Shown here one piece after another: positions 24,300 to 36,262 of a stretch of DNA of 64,000 nucleotides. Location of the stretch: positions 4,073,433 to 4,137,432 of the forward strand of contig NC_063054.1 of NCBI RefSeq assembly GCF_018812025.1, written 5' to 3'. The notes beneath the pieces are model-generated. The model did no database searches. It saw nothing but the letters and a program-made list of their open reading frames with translations, and was not told the DNA's origin. A program made the translations under genes and the position numbers. The stretch is from Megalobrama amblycephala. Taxonomy: Eukaryota > Chordata > Actinopteri > Cypriniformes > Xenocyprididae. The stretch's first letter is position 1, and each line of letters begins with the position of its first letter.

Positions 24300-25915
24300 C
24301 CTATGATTTACTCACCCTCAAGCCATCCTAGGTGTAAAAGGTGTATATCTTCTTTCAGACTAACACAATCCAAGATATATTTAAAAATATCCTGGCTCTT
24401 CCAAGCTTTATAATGGTTGTGAAGGGGGAAGGCACATTTTAAAGCCAAAAAAAAAAAAAATGCATCCATTCATCATAAAAATAATCCATACGGCTCCGGG
24501 AGATTCATAAAGGCCTTCTAAAGCAAAGCGATGGGTTTTTGTAGAAAAATATCCATATTTAAAACTTTATTAACTATAATATCTAGCTTCTGAAAAACAG
24601 CCATACGCATCGATTTGCAACAGAAAGAGTGACCTCTGACCTGACATATGACGCAATGACGTATGCAGAAGCACAGAGGATAGAAACAAAACACCGGTCA
24701 CGAATTAGAAGTCTAAAACGAGAAATTTTAAAGAGAACTGTCAGAGGATTTCGATATAAGAGAAGATGAGCTTGAGTTTGTTGCCTGGCCCTGTTTTTTT
24801 GAACCGTGAGAGGTGTCTAAGGGTGTGTTCACACTTGTAGTTTGATTCGCTTGGTTCATTTGGTCCAGACCAAAAAAATAAAAAATTTAGTCCTGGTCCA
24901 CTTAGCATTCAGATTTGCATTTTTATCACCGAACCAAAAGATACCGAACCTAAAGGCACAGGAAGACGTTCACAATCTGATTGGTCAGCGTTTATGACGT
25001 ATTGTCTATTTTGAGACAGAACTTACTGAACATCCAAAACAAGGCTGTGTGCTGATATAAATGTGCTCGTTGTATGTGTGTAGCCTACATATGGTGGTAT
25101 TTTGACCAGCTGAGAATTTGTGAAGGGCTTATAAAATGTGTAAAGGAGTCAAAACAGCTGCAGGAATCCCTCTGTCACAAACACGAATGATTTGGAGACA
25201 CGGTTCTGATGCCTGTACAGAACTGTGATGGGCAACATCAAGACTATGATGAGAAAAAAACATATGCGTGAGCATTCTGTTATTTTTCAGAATGTAATTT
25301 TTCATTCTGTAATTTTTCTCATCTTGCTGTTTTGGGTTCGTTCACATGTCTTTGGTCCATGTTGCGTTCATATATCATTCAAACCGTACCAGAGTCGACC
25401 GAGACCCATCTTTTCAGTTGTCTTGGTCCGCTTGTTTGGTGCACCAGGGTTCGGATGATAGTGTTCACACATGTTCAAATGAACCGCACTAACAGAGCAA
25501 TCACACCAGAGTTCATTTTAATTAAAAACAAAAATGCCAAGTGTGACACACCCTAAACTTACAGTACTCCTACATCCTGCATCATGTCACAGGTTACTCA
25601 TTTGGTGCAAGTCAACTTGTGCAGTAAGTGTACGGTCGTCCGCCGGAAGCTAGTAATTTATAAATTCAAAGTTTTAAATATGGATATTTTTCTTACAAAA
25701 ACATGTCACCTCACTCCAAAAGGGAGCCATATGGATTATTTTTTATAATGGTTGGATGAATTTTTTGGGGCTTCAAAATCTGCCTTCCACCATTATAAAG
25801 CTTCGAAGAGCCAGGATATTTTTAAATATATCTCGATTGTGTTCGTCTGAAAGAAGATAGTCATATACACCAAGAATGGCTTGAGGGCGAGTACATTTTT
25901 GGGTCAACTATCCCT
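24300..25915. repeat. Foldback element with arms of about 350 bp
   Basis: Left-arm landmarks (ACTCACCCTCAAGCCAT, ATATCCTGGCTCTTC, CTTTATAATGGTTG, AATCCATACGGCTCC) reappear inverted and in reverse order on the right (GGAGCCATATGGATT, CCATTATAAAGCTTC, GAGCCAGGATAT, ATGGCTTGAGGGCGAGT), ending in CAACTATCCCTTT. The arms frame a second insertion at 24821-25553. Non-coding. Confidence 0.75.
24821..25553. repeat. Harbinger-like MITE with TAA duplication
   Basis: Termini GGGTGTGTTCACACTTG and CAAGTGTGACACACCC are inverted repeats. TAA flanks both sides (24818-24820 and 25554-25556), fitting the 3-bp TWA duplications of PIF/Harbinger elements. It sits in the loop of the foldback element and has no coding capacity. 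Confidence 0.75.
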
Positions 25916-26514
25916 TTAAGACCTGTGCACATGAAGGACGATAACTGTAATGATATAGTTCTAAAATAGTCCACATCACAACTATAACGGTAACGGCACT
26001 GTCACTTTCAGAATGATTTTTGCAGCTGTATAAACATTGATAGCCAATCAGAATCCATCCTGAGTTAGTGTGGATGCTAATATAGTATATAATATAGATA
26101 TACCTAATATATCATTATCTTTATAGTCATCGTTCCTTGTGCAAACGGGCCTTTACCTGGTGCAGTTACCGTCGCACTATTACTGTCTCCAGACGTTTAT
26201 TCATAAGAGATGATTTTCTACCGCAGCAGTTATTCATCAAATGGAGAAGAGCATTATGACAGACAGTGTGATCGAAGGCTTTCAGTGTATTAAAGAGCTG
26301 ATTCAGGTGTCTTGATCACAGTGCTGAGCTGATGCTAGAGTCACAGTGAAGTCTGTCAGATCGATGGTCTGCTGCATCCTCCACAACTCAACACTCAGAA
26401 GTGACCCGCAAGACGGGTGCCGTTAACATGATTTACATAATCACTGAACCTGCGCAGTGGTTCATTCTTGGTGAATTCCCCCTCAGTTTGCTGTGCTGAC
26501 TTATCAGTGTGAGA

Positions 26515-26549
<35 letters not shown>

Positions 26550-28790
26550 ATGTGTGTCATCTTTATGTCTTATTTGTGTCTGAATCGGATGGGTTGGAAT
26601 GAATGTGGAAGAACTGTGGGATAAACTTGTGCTACTGCAGTTTTTCAAGGTTGATATGAGAATTGATGCACACAGACAGAGGAAATTGTAGCAAATTGCC
26701 ATGCCAATGGTTTCTCTGAAGAACAACATAAAGACTCTGTGAATATCTTCTTGTGCAACATTGTTTATATGTGTAATGAATTTAAAAATTTTATATTTTT
26801 TATCTTGTTGTTCAAACGCTCTTCTTTCTTGATGAAAGAGAATTCCTGAAATTTCACTGCATTCATCTCATTCTCACTCCCTTCATGCTCTCATTTACTC
26901 ATTTTTTCCTGTGAGAAATGTGTACAATTTCAATGAATCTTCAAATATTTGAAGCTGGTTGTTTACATGTGATGTTTTCTATATTCATGTATTAACAAAG
27001 GTGATGGAATGACATGAGACATTAGAAATGAAAAAAAAAAATCTTGAAACATGACTGTTGTGTTATTTTAAGTCACTTTACATACAATGACAATCAACTT
27101 TACTTCATGTGTTTTAAAACAAGGTCTGTCCAGTTGTTCTCAAACAGAGGCTGGTGTCCACTAGACGGCGTCAGATAACTTCTAAGTAGGCTGTGGGGTG
27201 ACTAAAAGTATTTTTTAAGTATTTAACTCGCATACAATTGTATTCCCTTTCCCCCCATAAATAACTATTGTTTTTAATGAAGAACATCCAGTCCTTCAAA
27301 TAATGTGTTGGGAAACGGGCAGCCATAGAGAGAACCACTGGCCTCGTTCATCCCACCAAAGACAGCTGAAAAAAAGAGAGAGAAAAAAATTGAAACATCA
27401 ATTTGGGTTCATTGTTATTTGTTCTACTTCACTTCACATGGGCAACATGGTTTCACCTGATTCTGTTCACACACAGTTCATTTATTAACAGGAGTGACAA
27501 CCGCATCACACAACCCAGTTCATTCCTGAAGGATTCAGCTAGTGACAAGTGTGTTTATATGGACTCATGTGAGTAACAGAGGTTTGTGTCTGGAGTCATT
27601 CACACATTTCTATATTTATTTTTCTCCACTGCAGTTTCTTGCATCAGCTCTGTGGCCTGTTAATGTGTCTACACTGAACAAGACCCAGAACATGAGTCTG
27701 GATTAGTGAAACTAAAGCCTGAAACCAAAATACACAAAAACTACATTGATAGGACTTCAGTGATATGAATCAAGTTGTTTGAAGTTAGGACTCGCATCTG
27801 AAAAGCACACATACAGCATCCCAGAAAATAATGATAACTTCAGATTAGTGTGCTGTGTCACAGTCTTGCTACGTTGTTTAATTAAACAATAAGAACTTCT
27901 CCATCCATCTCCTGGCCATGGATGAATTGGTCAAAGTTTGAATGTTTTCTTTGTTTTTTCATTTTGTCAGGTTTCCCCTTAATTTTGTAATGAATACTTA
28001 TTTTTTGCCCTTACGAGATGAACTGTAACAGCTGACAGTGGGTTTAGCGGGTGGATCAGACCAAAATCTCAAATTATGGCACAACTTGATTCATATTTGA
28101 TATCATGGACATGGTAGTCATTTTTGCTGGAATTTCAATGCCCAAAATTGTATATTAAATAATCATGAGTTAATGTCTATTTTTGATAATCTTTTACAAA
28201 TGAAAGGTGTTCGCTTTTCTCACATTTTTATTTGCATCTTGATGGACACAAACCAAAACATCAGATTATTCATAAGAAATGAGTCAGTCTGAGATTTTTG
28301 ACTCGGTTTGTTGGCAGTTGTTTATGTGAGTTGTTGGACCACATCACAATTTTTTCTTGCTAGTTTAAAGATGACTGAAATTTCATATCAATCTGTAGCT
28401 CACTGACTAGGAGTGAGTGCAATGAAAGAAACTTTAGCATTCAATCACTTGTTTTAATTTTGTTTTGTTTTCTAAAATAAAAGAGAGATAAAACAATGAT
28501 ATACACCCACTTAAGCACCACTGAAATAAAAGTGTCCTTGTCCATCTTACATAATATTCTTTAACATGCTCTCTCAAACCAACAGCATTTGCAATAGTGT
28601 ATTCCACTAAGGGCCATTTCTACAGCTTGTGGTCTTTTCTTTGTGTGCAGGGAGGGTTAGTTTCAAATGGACATTGTGTTGAAACGGTGTCATGACAGTC
28701 AGTCTTAAGGGAGCATGTGATAAATGGAGTTCAACTCCTGCTTAAGGCTGGTAGTTTAGTCATTGTTTTATAAAACAGGCCAGAAACGCT
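25916..28790. other. Intergenic, no gene seen
   Basis: AT-rich sequence without an exon I can support. It contains a GT microsatellite at 26517-26548. A 98-codon minus-strand frame over that microsatellite is low-complexity chance. Confidence 0.6.
26517..26548. repeat. (GT)n microsatellite
   Basis: Uninterrupted TG dinucleotide run. Confidence 0.95.
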
Positions 28791-28813
28791 TGTCCGCCGA
28801 CCTGGACTGACAT

Positions 28814-29554
28814 GTGATGGCGCCGTGTGTGGCACGCCGTTTGCTGTCGTCAGTGTCTTTTAGTTCATTTACGTCTATGTGGCTGTCGCTGTTTTTATTA
28901 CAAGTCACATCTTCACTTTTAGTATATGACCGCCATATGCTTCTAAATTTGCGTATCTCCGCTGAAGTGCTTCATAATCAAACTCAGAAGGGATCGCGGC
29001 ATTCGCCCCCTCCATTCCTGGCATCTCTACCGGCGTGGCTGCATCGCACACCATATTATGTTCCGGTGAATAGACGCCGGAAAAGACGGGGTAAGCGTGG
29101 CGGGGTGGCCGTCAAGCTCAAGTTTTGGCTTCGGACGCACGATGAGCTGAATATCAAGCCTGGTCGATCTACGAGTGAAGGTGATTGTAACCGCTCCTAC
29201 GTCTGGCGTTCAACGTTGGGTGCCTACGCCTGGAATGTACCCATTCTACCGAGCTCGGGGAATCAAAGGCCTCTACACCTTTCGCCTCGGCTCCGCCGTC
29301 GCGGCGTCTCGAGACATCACCTTCGGCCGCTGCGCAGAGCATCGCAGCAAGCTGAAGACTCACCGCAGATAAAGATGGCTTTGGTGAACGCGAGGTCTGT
29401 GGTAAATAAGACTTTTATTCTCAGAGACTTTTTTACTTCTCAAACTTTGGACTTCTTATTTATCACTGAAACGTGGCTTTCAAATGGAGATTTAACGCCT
29501 TTTTCGGAGTTGTTACCACCTAGGTGTAATTATTTTAACTCCCCCGTGTTGTGA
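28814..29554 (+). pseudogene. LINE polyprotein, part 1 (N-terminal region and start of endonuclease)
   Basis: The frame opens with MMAPCVARRLL close to the element's 5' end. A basic, poorly conserved N-terminal region (RRRKRRGKRGG) is followed by the first endonuclease motifs: NARSVVNK near residue 195, then DFLFITETWL. It stops at 29552 just after NSPVL. A run of five C at 29541-29545 marks the break: the downstream protein continues in the next frame as if one C had been lost. Confidence 0.8.
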
Positions 29555-30470
29555 AGAGGGGTGGCGGCTTAGTCACAATTTTTAAGGACTGCTTTCAATG
29601 TCGGACTATACAGAGAACCACATATAACAGCTTTGAACTGCAGTTGTTTGTGCTGGACTCTGACACTCCATTAGCTGTTGCTGTGGTCTATAGGCCTCCA
29701 AAGCCACATAAAGACTTTCTTACGGATTTTGCAGATTTTTTGGGGGCCATTATCCTGAATTTTGAAAGATTTTTAATCATTGGGGATTTTAATATTCACA
29801 TATGCTGCCCACATAATTCACTTGCTAAAGACTTCATCAACCTAGCAGAAGCTTTTGATCTGGTGCAGCTGGTTACAGGTCCTACTCATATACAGGGACA
29901 TACCCTTGATCTTATACTGTCCCATGGAATCTCGTTGGGTGACATTGAGATATGTGATTATAGTTTTTCCGACCATAACCCTATTATTTTTAATTTGCCA
30001 CTGGCATCTAACATTATGAAATCCCATACAACGGCCCATGTGGCGAGGAGAATCACAGCTGCTACCTCTGCTACTTTCTCTTCAGTGTTTGAGGAGTTTT
30101 CCTTGTCCCCTGATCTTTTCTCACCAGAGCTCAGCCCGGACGAATTACTTTATAATTTTAATTCTGCTTGCAGTACAATTTTAGATGATGTGGCTCCATT
30201 GAGGACAAAACACCAAAAGTCACTCCCTGAGCCATGGATGGACAACACCACTCGGACACTGAGACAGGCCTGTAGGAGGGCCGAGAGGAGATGGAAGAAG
30301 GACAAACTTCAGATCTCTTATCAGATGTTTAAGGACTCTCTTTTTAATTATCAGAGTGCGGTGAGAGTGGCCAAATCAGACTATTTTTCTACTCTTATAG
30401 ACAATAATCATAATAATCCAAGAACACTTTTTAATATCATTAACGCTGTACTAAACCCTGTTGTATGTAC
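29545..30470 (+). pseudogene. LINE polyprotein, part 2 (rest of endonuclease and linker)
   Basis: It continues the endonuclease with the AVVYRPP, LIIGDFNIH, THIQGHTLDLI and SDHNPI motifs. These include the DFN, TLDL and SDH residues of the catalytic centre. The basic linker follows (RRAERRWKKDK), reaching FNIINAVLNP. A second frame change at about 30455-30475 passes the protein to the frame that starts near 30461. Confidence 0.82.
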
Positions 30471-32164
30471 CTTACCCGACAGAGTCAGTAGCTATGTGTG
30501 AGCGGTTCTGCCAGTTCTTTATAGATAAGATTCATGGAATTAGACATAACATCACACCGGCCATTGGTGATCCTGGAGGTCAATTAAAATATACAGGTGT
30601 GCTTAGCCAGTTTACACCTATTTCGTTGTCTTTCTTAAATGACATTGTGAAGCAGCTTAAACCAACAGGGTCACCTTTAGATATAATTCCTGCACGGTTA
30701 TTTAAAAAAGTGTTTAATGTGGTGGGTCCAACGATCTTAAATTTTATAAATAAATGTCTTGTGTCAGGAGTCGTTCCTGAGGATCTGAAACGCGCCTCAG
30801 TTCAACCCAGACTTAAGAGGCCTAACTTAGATTATTTTGACTTATCAAATTTCAGACCCATCTCTAATCTTCCTTTTTTAACAAAAATTTTAGATAAAGT
30901 AGTGTTGTGTCAGCTCCAAAACTTTCTGGCAGAGTACAAAATTTATGATATCTTCCAGTCAGGTTTCAGAAAATTTCACTCTACTGAAACAGCTCTTTTA
31001 AAAGTGCTCAATGACATCTATCTAGCCACTGACTCTGGAGACTCGGTAGCATTGGTACTTTTAGATTTAAGTGCCGCTTTTGACACAGTAGATCACAATG
31101 TTCTGCTGTCCCGTTTAGAACAGATAGTGGGCATCAGAGGTTCAGCTTTACATTGGTTCCAGTCATACCTGACAAACAGGAGTTTCTCTGTCAATATTGG
31201 TAAATTTCATTCATCTTCTGTACCATTGACCTGTGGGATTCCTCAGGGCTCCACACTAGCTCCTATGTTATTTTCTTTGTACATGCTCCCTCTCAGTACC
31301 ATCTTCGAAAAGCATGGCTTAAATTATCATTGTTATGCAGACGACACACAAATATATTTTCCTCTTAAACACAAAAATGGCACTGAACAGATGGCCGCTT
31401 GCCTTTTAGATGTTAAAACATGGATGGCTCTGAATTTTTTAAGTTTGAATGAGAGAAAAACAGAGGTTGTGGTGTTTACCCCCTCTGATGTACATGGTAC
31501 AGGAGATGTAAATCTTGGTGTTCTGGCACCTTATGTTAAACCATGTGTGAAAAATTTGGGTGTGTGGTTGGATAGTGCCCTAAAGCTCGATAAACAGATT
31601 AATCAAGTTGTGAAGTCCAGCTTTTATCAGCTGCGAACCTTAGTAAAAATGAAATCTTTTCTGTCATTTGCAAACTTTGAAAGAGTAATACATTGTTTTA
31701 TCACTACAAGACTTGATTATTGTAATTCTCTTTATTTGGGGATTAATCAGTCATCCATAAATCGCCTTCAGATGATTCAAAATGCTGCTGCCAGAGCCCT
31801 GACAGGAGTTCGCAAACGAGAACATATAACTCCTGTCCTTCAGTCACTCCATTGGTTACCAGTGCAGTATAGGATACATTTTAAAGTATTGGTATTAGTT
31901 TTTAAGTCGCTGAATGGGTTAGCACCACCTTACCTTTCAAATTTGCTGACAATCCATCAGCCTACACGTGCTCTCAGGTCTGCCAACCTGAGGCTTTTAG
32001 TGGTTCCTAGATCGCGGCTCAAGACCAGGGGAGATCGAGCCTTTTCAATAGCGGCACCAAAACTCTGGAACAGTTTGCCCACGGATATTAGAACTGCCTC
32101 AACTCTGTCCATTTTTAAATCTAAGTTAAAAACTGTATTATTCGATCTGTCCTATTCTACATGA
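30461..32164 (+). pseudogene. LINE polyprotein, part 3 (reverse transcriptase and C-terminus)
   Basis: An intact RT domain. Visible motifs are FRPISNLPFL, LLDLSAAFDTVDH (first catalytic Asp), the GIPQGSTLAP fingers/palm motif and YADDTQIY (catalytic pair). The C-terminal block has DYCNSLY, AARALTG, HWLPV and LWNSLP, characteristic of L2-type LINEs in fish. No RNase H follows. The stop at 32162 lies about 110 bases before the (ATTGAAA)n tail. On its own this piece is complete, but it lacks the endonuclease in frame. Confidence 0.88.
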
Positions 32165-32801
32165 CGGGTGTTTCGATGTTCTGTCGTCTATTTTGTGATT
32201 CTGTCGTTTTTATTTTGTACAGCATTTTGTACGTTTTTATTGGTCAACAGCAGTTGTGTTTAATTGTGCTTTATAAATAAATTGAAAATTGAAAAAATTG
32301 AAAAATGTGCATTATTTACTGGGTTGACCTGTGCCTGCTTATTTTAGAGGCAGTCCCTAGAGTTTGGTGTTACAGGGCTGTTTGCATGACTAAAACATGA
32401 TGCTGTGATGTGCACGCAGAAGCCCGGTCACAGGATCTGGACCTGCTAGTCTTCAGTGCTGTTTATAGCTCATACAAACCGCTACTTTCATGTTGAAAGC
32501 AGCTCACACAGTCTTCAGCGACTCTTCTATACTGGATGACACATTTGGCAGAAGCTGTAATTGTGCTACAATAACTCTGCTTGAAATCACGGGTCCCGAG
32601 ACAAAGCTAGAATCAATGAGTTGGAAATGCCATAGTTGATCTCAGTGGATTCCCCTCATCCCACAACACTGTTCCCAGACCTGTCCACAGGAAGGGGCTT
32701 CATTGACAAGCAGGTACACTCAAGGGGGTCTGATTCTGTTTTTCCCCATGTTCATCTTTCTTTAGTGTGTAGTGTTGCTGTTTGAGCATGACAAAGCTCT
32801 G

Positions 32802-33080
32802 CTGTAATGAGACGAGACTCAGGCAGAGATCCATTTGCAAGCTTTATTACAGAAGTAAGCGTGGTCGTACAGGCAGGGTCTAAGCAGGAGCAAACAGGAA
32901 CAGCAAGGGCTAGGCAGAATCGTGGTCAGGATACAGGCAGTAGATCATGGGCAGGCAGATATCGTTCACAGTCCAGATAACAATAAACAGTCCAAAGGCA
33001 GAAGGCAGAGAATCATAAACAGGAAACAGGCAGGATCAATAACAGACAGGCAGACAGGATACAAACGCTCAAGCGGGGGG
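32802..33080 (-). mobile_element. Truncated gypsy-type LTR
   Basis: It starts TGTAATGAGACG and carries GAGATCCATTTGC, GCTTTATTA and GGTCGTACAGGCAGGGTC in the same order and spacing as the solo LTR at 22123. It is therefore the R-U5 half of a related LTR read on the minus strand. It breaks off near a G-run at 33076 before reaching the TATA region. Confidence 0.65.
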
Positions 33081-33744
33081 GGAAGCTTAGCTTAATTTTC
33101 CAAGTGAAAATGTCTTGATAATTTGAAACTGAAATGAACACAAGAGCATCTCAAAACGTTGAGTGATGATGGGAGGAAAACATTTCTAAAGCAATTGTTA
33201 ATGTAAATCTCTTCTGGTTAAGATCTGAACTTTCATTTATTCAGGTTTGACATCAATGACCATTGCTTTATGTGGGATGAATAATGAGATTTGGAAGCTG
33301 CAGCAGAAGGAACATTTCAGGATAATTACTTAAATGTGTTTGTATTTTGGAGAAAATAACATTTCTGCATGGTTATTGAAAAATTAAAATTTTAATTCAC
33401 TGAAATAAGGTCAGAAAAAACATTAAAGGGCACCTATTATGCCCCTTTTTACAAGATGTAAAATAAGTTTCTGATTCTCCATCCGGCCCTCCTCCGGGGG
33501 AAGGAGCGATGCGCTCGCCATCTCCTGAAGAGCAGCATTTATAGTATAGCGTTATTATGAATGTCGAGAGCACATTATTGTGATGCGAGAGCATATCAAT
33601 GTAATGCGCGAGCGCAAATCTGTCCGCTCGCGCGCGGATTTCCTTTGCTCTCGCGCAAAACTGGACGCGCGCTCTCAAATATACAATGCTCTCTTATGAA
33701 CTGCCTCTCCTCTCGCTCAGATATTGCGCACCTGTGCGCTCACG
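33081..33744. other. No gene; MITE fragment
   Basis: It includes a short piece starting TTAAAGGGCACCTATTATGC (about 33423-33470), a common cyprinid MITE end, and then a CpG-rich stretch with repeated CTCGCGC motifs. The 93- and 75-codon frames here come from this CpG-rich composition and show no domain. Confidence 0.45.
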
Positions 33745-35425
33745 AATCTATCCGTGCTCTAGCAGAAATTAATTTGCTTTTGAATTAAACGCTGTCAAAA
33801 GTTATCAACCAATCAGAAGGGACGACTGATCCATGAAAAATGCTACGTGGAATCTTATTGGCTGAGAGTGCGCCTGGAATTCTTTCTACAAAAATTGATA
33901 TTTCATTTCTTTACAATTTAATAATGTTCAGTAATATTAATCAAAATGCAGGTCATATCTTAGAAATGGCTTGGAATGGGGCGCTTGGATGTTTTCTATA
34001 TTAATAAGCTCGTTTGTCTAACTCCATCACATTACAGGTCAAACCCCACTGAACGATTTATCCAAAACCATCATATTAGCCAATATCATGGACCAAAACA
34101 TTAAATTAAACATTAATTAAAAACAAAAGATTAAACAACTCATTTAATGTTATAAATCAGTCTATTTAGAAATGTGTAAAATGTTATAAAGCCTATTAAA
34201 AAATGTATTAATTTAAATGAATTCATTACAATATCGTTTGAAATGAATGAAGACATGTTTTGTCGAGTGTTTTTAAACGAATTTCTTGAATTAATGATTC
34301 TGATACATCAAATACATTTTAACAGTCACTGGTCACCACCTACTGGCAGAACAGTGTAATAACATTAGTTTCAAAGGTCATTTATTGCTGAAATCAGTGT
34401 ATATTCGGACTATAAATTGTTATTGCAATACTTGCATTATTTTTTAATGTTTGCAACCCAGAAGTAGCAATAGTGTGTTGTTGAAAACACTTTGTGAAGC
34501 TGTTTAAAACATATAGCTTACACTGCTTTCAGCGACAATGCAAAAGCAAGTTTAAATATTCCGTTATGATCATAATTTCAAAGGTTTAATAGACAACTGA
34601 ATCGTTGTCATTTAGGAATAAGATCGCGTTCTTTTGCTTAATCGTGCATACATAGGAGCTTAAGTATTTTTGTATGTCATGTTTTATACCAGACCTCAAA
34701 AGAAATTGACTATGGTGGTATATGTGATCTCCACATTTTAAGTATTAAGGGAATGATGATTTGACCCTGATCTTGTTCGGTCTTAAATCAGAAGATATTT
34801 TTGGTAATACTTTACAATAAGGTTTCATTAACATTATTTAACTGCATTAGTTTACATCAACTAATAATGAACTGCACTTCTACAGCATTTATTAATATTT
34901 GTTCATGTTAATTTCAACATTTACATTATTAAAATCAAAAGTTGTATTTGTTAACATTAGTAAATGCACTGTGAAGTAAACAACCAACCAACAAACAGCT
35001 GTATTTTTAATGTTAAAAAAGATTAGTAATTACAGTAATGTATTGCACATTGCTAGTTCATGTTAGATAATACATTTACTAATGTTAACAAATAAAAACC
35101 TTATTGTAAAATGTTACCTATTTTTATATAAATTTCAACACAAAACGTATGACCACGATAACTTTAAGAAACATTTTTTGTTTGTTTGTTTAGATAAATC
35201 TGGGTTTGACCTGTAATGTGATGCAGTTAGACTAGGTTACATTTGATAAATATTATTAAATTGTAAAGAAAAAAAATATTAATCTTTGTCGAAAGAATTC
35301 CAGGCACAGTTCACTCTCGGCCAATAAGATTCCACGTAGCATTTTTCATGGATCAGTCGTCTCTTCTGATTGGTTGATAACTTTTGACAGCGTTTAATCC
35401 AGAAGCAAATTAATTTATGCTAGGG
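33745..35425. repeat. Large foldback element
   Basis: The left arm (about 33758-34050) and right arm (about 35195-35425) are reverse complements with matching landmarks. AAATTAATTTGCTTTTG is mirrored by CAGAAGCAAATTAATTT. CCAATCAGAAGGGACGACTG is mirrored by GTCGTCTCTTCTGATTGG. GGTCAAACCCC near 34038 is mirrored by GGGTTTGACC near 35206. The roughly 1.1-kb loop is AT-rich and contains a separate MITE. Confidence 0.75.
34803..35118. repeat. MITE with GGTAATACTTTACAATAAGG inverted ends
   Basis: The left 20 bases are matched by CCTTATTGTAAAATGTTACC at 35099-35118. The 316-bp element carries many TAATGTTAAC motifs. It is a frequent non-autonomous DNA element type in cyprinids. It lies in the loop of the foldback at 33745. 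Confidence 0.8.
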
Positions 35426-36262
35426 GGGGGGCAGCTCCCTCCATCTCTGGGTCGCCCATCTCAGGAACGCTGCTTCGACTGATGGACCGGGATGCAGCCA
35501 GCTCCACATATTTATTGTCTCCCTTAGGAGAAATTTGTTTTAGATTAGAGAACTGCTGCAACATAACATACAACATTAACAACCATTCTATTCCTATAAT
35601 CCTGCATCATAAAAACAATTCATACTATTAAAATAATTAATTTTTTAAAGGGATAGTTCACCCAAAAATGAAAATGTGATGTTTATCTGCTTACCCCCAG
35701 CGCATCCAAGATGTAGGTGACTTTGTTTCTTCAGTAAAACACAAATTATGATTTTTAACTTCAACCGTTGCTGTCTGTCAGTTATATAATGCATTTGTCT
35801 GGCTATCACCAGGACCAAGCTCAATTTAAAATTGAACATTGGTCTGAGGAGTCTGTATGTAATGTCTACTGCACAAGGGGCGTGATCAACGAGCATTATT
35901 CACGCAATTGGATAGTCCTTCAACCAATCAGATCAACGATCCGGGTGACGTACTTTGCAGAACGACGCGAAAACTCCAGACAGGTTTAGTTTGTATTGGT
36001 TTGTAGCATTGATCAGCAGTTTGCAGAAGCAGTAATGGCATCGAGCGATTTTTGCAGGTTGTGCAAAAAAAAAAAAAACATGAAAGTGAGTGGTATTTAC
36101 ACCCACTCGAGCGATTTGTTTGCTAAACTAAAGAAGTCATTCAGCATCGTCGAGAGGTTAAAAGGAATTGGATTGACGGTCGTGCTTGCCGTCGCTTCTC
36201 TATCATCATCGTGTTATACCCGCCAATAGCGAGCAGTGGATAAGCCAGTCTGTGATTGGTTC

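Larger units (their letters stand above)
28800..32306 (+). mobile_element. L2-clade LINE, nearly full length, frameshifted
   Basis: A non-LTR retrotransposon of about 3.5 kb whose single long polyprotein frame (apurinic-type endonuclease, then reverse transcriptase) is split into three pieces. It ends in a short (ATTGAAA)n tail at 32274-32306, typical of the L2/CR1 group rather than a poly(A) tail. The exact 5' end is uncertain. The copy looks young, since the frame is otherwise open, but it cannot make one continuous protein. Confidence 0.88.

Noticed and set aside
26433..26729. 98-codon minus-strand frame
   Set aside because: Its centre is the translated GT microsatellite (repeating His-Thr), so it is low complexity.
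35996..36229. Independent host gene starting MASSDFCRLC
   Set aside because: It lies inside a bounded DNA transposon next to the LTR insertion and is only a short N-terminal piece, so I treat it as transposon-derived.
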